Source: Candidatus Raymondbacteria bacterium RIFOXYA2_FULL_49_16 (GTDB lineage: Bacteria > Fibrobacterota > OXYB2-FULL-49-7 > XYB2-FULL-49-35). Taken from it: 64,000 bases of DNA. The notes under the pieces were generated by a model. The model was not told the origin of the DNA and made no database searches. It saw only the letters and a list, made by a program, of their open reading frames with translations. Position 1 is the first letter of the stretch, and every line of letters begins with the position of its first letter. The position numbers and the translations under genes were made by a program. The stretch is from positions 19,707 through 83,706 of the forward strand of contig MFYT01000107.1 in assembly GCA_001789205.1 (NCBI GenBank), in the 5' to 3' direction. Shown piece after piece: positions 62,992 through 64,000 of this stretch.

Positions 62992-64000
62992 TTATTTCAT
63001 GACGACTATCTTCCTGTGAATGCTGGCGCCGTGCGATGTCAGCCGCATCACATATACTCCCTGCGGCATTCTTGATTTCCCGATGGGGACCGTATTCAGC
63101 CCGGCTGATCCGGCGCTTTCGACGATATGCCCCACCTTTTGTCCATTTACAGCATAGATGGACAATTCGAACCTTCCGGAGAAGGGAATCGAAAAGCGCA
63201 CGGACCCGTTCTGGAACGAGTAAATGTCCAGAACATACGGGACGATCTGGGTTTTTTCAGCGGGGACCTGGACCGCTTCCCGCGCCAGAACGCTGCGCTG
63301 GCTTTCAGCGGGGCCTGTTCCGGACGGAACGTAGTTGCGATTTATCGTTATCACGATTTTGTCAATGATAAAGCCGTCTTCGCGCATCCAGATATTCACC
63401 GTATGGTTTCCAGCCGCAGGAACCTTGAAATAGGCCTTGGTACCGGTCCCATCGGTTCTGGACCATTTCCAGGCGGTCGTAAAATTGGTGATTTGGTCGC
63501 AGGTCCCGATTTCTTTGTTATCGAGACCGGCATGATACGAGTCGTCGCTGCCCGAGGGCCCGATGCCTCTGACCCAGATATAATGCCTGCCGGTTTTAAC
63601 AAAGGTGACCATATAATCCATGCGGGGGCTGTTGGCCGCATATCCGGTATTAATGCTCGCGCCATTATTTGGAAGTGCTTGCATGGCGCCATCACCGGAA
63701 TATCCGGTGCTTGATACTCTTTCCCAGGTATGACCGCCCTGCACGATAGCGTCCATAAAATGTTCCGCGTCTATCGAGACAATGCCGTTTTTACCCGAAT
63801 TCTGGAGAAAGGCGTTGTTTTGCGTTGCGGTTGTAGTGAAATTCCCGGTTGAGGACCAGCTGCCCGTACCGGTCGCATTGGCAGCGCTGACGCGCCAATA
63901 ATAGGCCGTATTGTTCAACAGTCCGTTTGCGTCAAAAGAGGTCTCTGCGATCCCCCCCTGGTTGATAATGGTCGTAGCAAAGCTGGATGAGGTCGATGCT
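62992..64000 (-). CDS. Secreted protein with fibronectin III, CBM-like domain and sorting-type tail (5' end outside window)
   Basis: The visible part is 336 codons and the reading frame stays open to the window edge; the TTG used by the ORF track lies in the middle of a fibronectin III domain (TSFDANGLLNNTAYYWRVSAAN) and is not the start. Next comes a beta-sandwich with SIDAEHFMDAIVQGG, MDYMVTFVKTGRHYIWVRG and DGFIIDKIVITIN, like the carbohydrate-binding tail of some glycoside hydrolases. The end (YAVNGQKVGHIVESA... GVYVMRLTSHG) is a C-terminal sorting-type domain. Any catalytic domain would lie upstream. Confidence 0.8.
   Translation of the reverse strand, partial: ASTSSSFATTIINQGGIAETSFDANGLLNNTAYYWRVSAANATGTGSWSSTGNFTTTATQNNAFLQNSGKNGIVSIDAEHFMDAIVQGGHTWERVSSTGYSGDGAMQALPNNGASINTGYAANSPRMDYMVTFVKTGRHYIWVRGIGPSGSDDSYHAGLDNKEIGTCDQITNFTTAWKWSRTDGTGTKAYFKVPAAGNHTVNIWMREDGFIIDKIVITINRNYVPSGTGPAESQRSVLAREAVQVPAEKTQIVPYVLDIYSFQNGSVRFSIPFSGRFELSIYAVNGQKVGHIVESAGSAGLNTVPIGKSRMPQGVYVMRLTSHGASIHRKIVVMK

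Noticed and set aside
1-64000. CRISPR arrays, insertion sequences, prophage or att sites
   Set aside because: No regularly spaced repeats, transposase, integrase or phage genes were seen on reading the sequence and ORFs.

Overview
The window looks like part of the chromosome of an uncultured, diderm (Gram-negative) bacterium of about 50 percent GC. Evidence for two membranes includes a DegP/HtrA protease, an MlaE permease, SecD/SecF, a heptose-7-phosphate kinase for LPS core, an outer-membrane-like protein ending in Trp, and a Wza-type exporter. Several secreted proteins end in a FlgD-Ig / type IX-like C-terminal domain (PNPFNPST... then a GVY/GIY strand), and two DUF5683-like proteins occur. 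This combination suggests the Fibrobacterota / FCB superphylum or a related candidate phylum. That placement is inference; there is no rRNA here.

The first 27 kb is mostly housekeeping: tRNA-Leu(GAG); prmA with an envelope protein; polyprenyl diphosphate synthase, dapA and dapB; a GT2/SDR/ketosynthase trio; bioF-bioD; two DUF5683-like paralogues; nrdR, an mlaE-type permease and a receiver protein; secD-secF with a zinc-finger/deacetylase fusion, an M50 protease and an hldA-like kinase; a degP-type protease; a SUMF1-domain protein; DUF5610 and TPR proteins; then HU-fliW-csrA with a strong terminator. From 28 to 33.6 kb, on the minus strand, lie four secreted proteins with the same C-terminal tail: a GDSL esterase, two tandem beta-helix proteins and a CBM9-like protein.

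From 33.8 to 62.8 kb is a large exopolysaccharide locus. The first part (33.8-38.8 kb) makes precursors: a DegT aminotransferase, a UbiA/DPPR-synthase-like prenyltransferase, a DUF362 protein, a UDP-xylose synthase-like enzyme and GalE. The second part (41.6-62.8 kb) has the initiating sugar transferase, a WbpB/WbpD/WbpE-like set for an N-acetylated amino sugar, four glycosyltransferase or deacetylase genes, two asparagine-synthase-like amidotransferases, a Wzx flippase, a Wzy-like polymerase, a GNAT acyltransferase, a beta-helix protein, a pyruvyltransferase, a Wza-like exporter and a Wzc-like tyrosine kinase.

Between the two parts (38.8-41.6 kb) is the most unusual stretch. It holds four sequences with the exact -24/-12 geometry of sigma-54 promoters. 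They drive a receiver-GGDEF protein with degenerate active sites but an intact RxxD I-site, a 36-codon ORF resembling only the last part of a histidine-kinase ATPase domain, a divergent STAS + pterin-dehydratase-like pair, and the 21-kb export operon. I infer a sigma-54 / c-di-GMP-linked switch for the polysaccharide. The window closes inside another secreted protein with the same type of tail.
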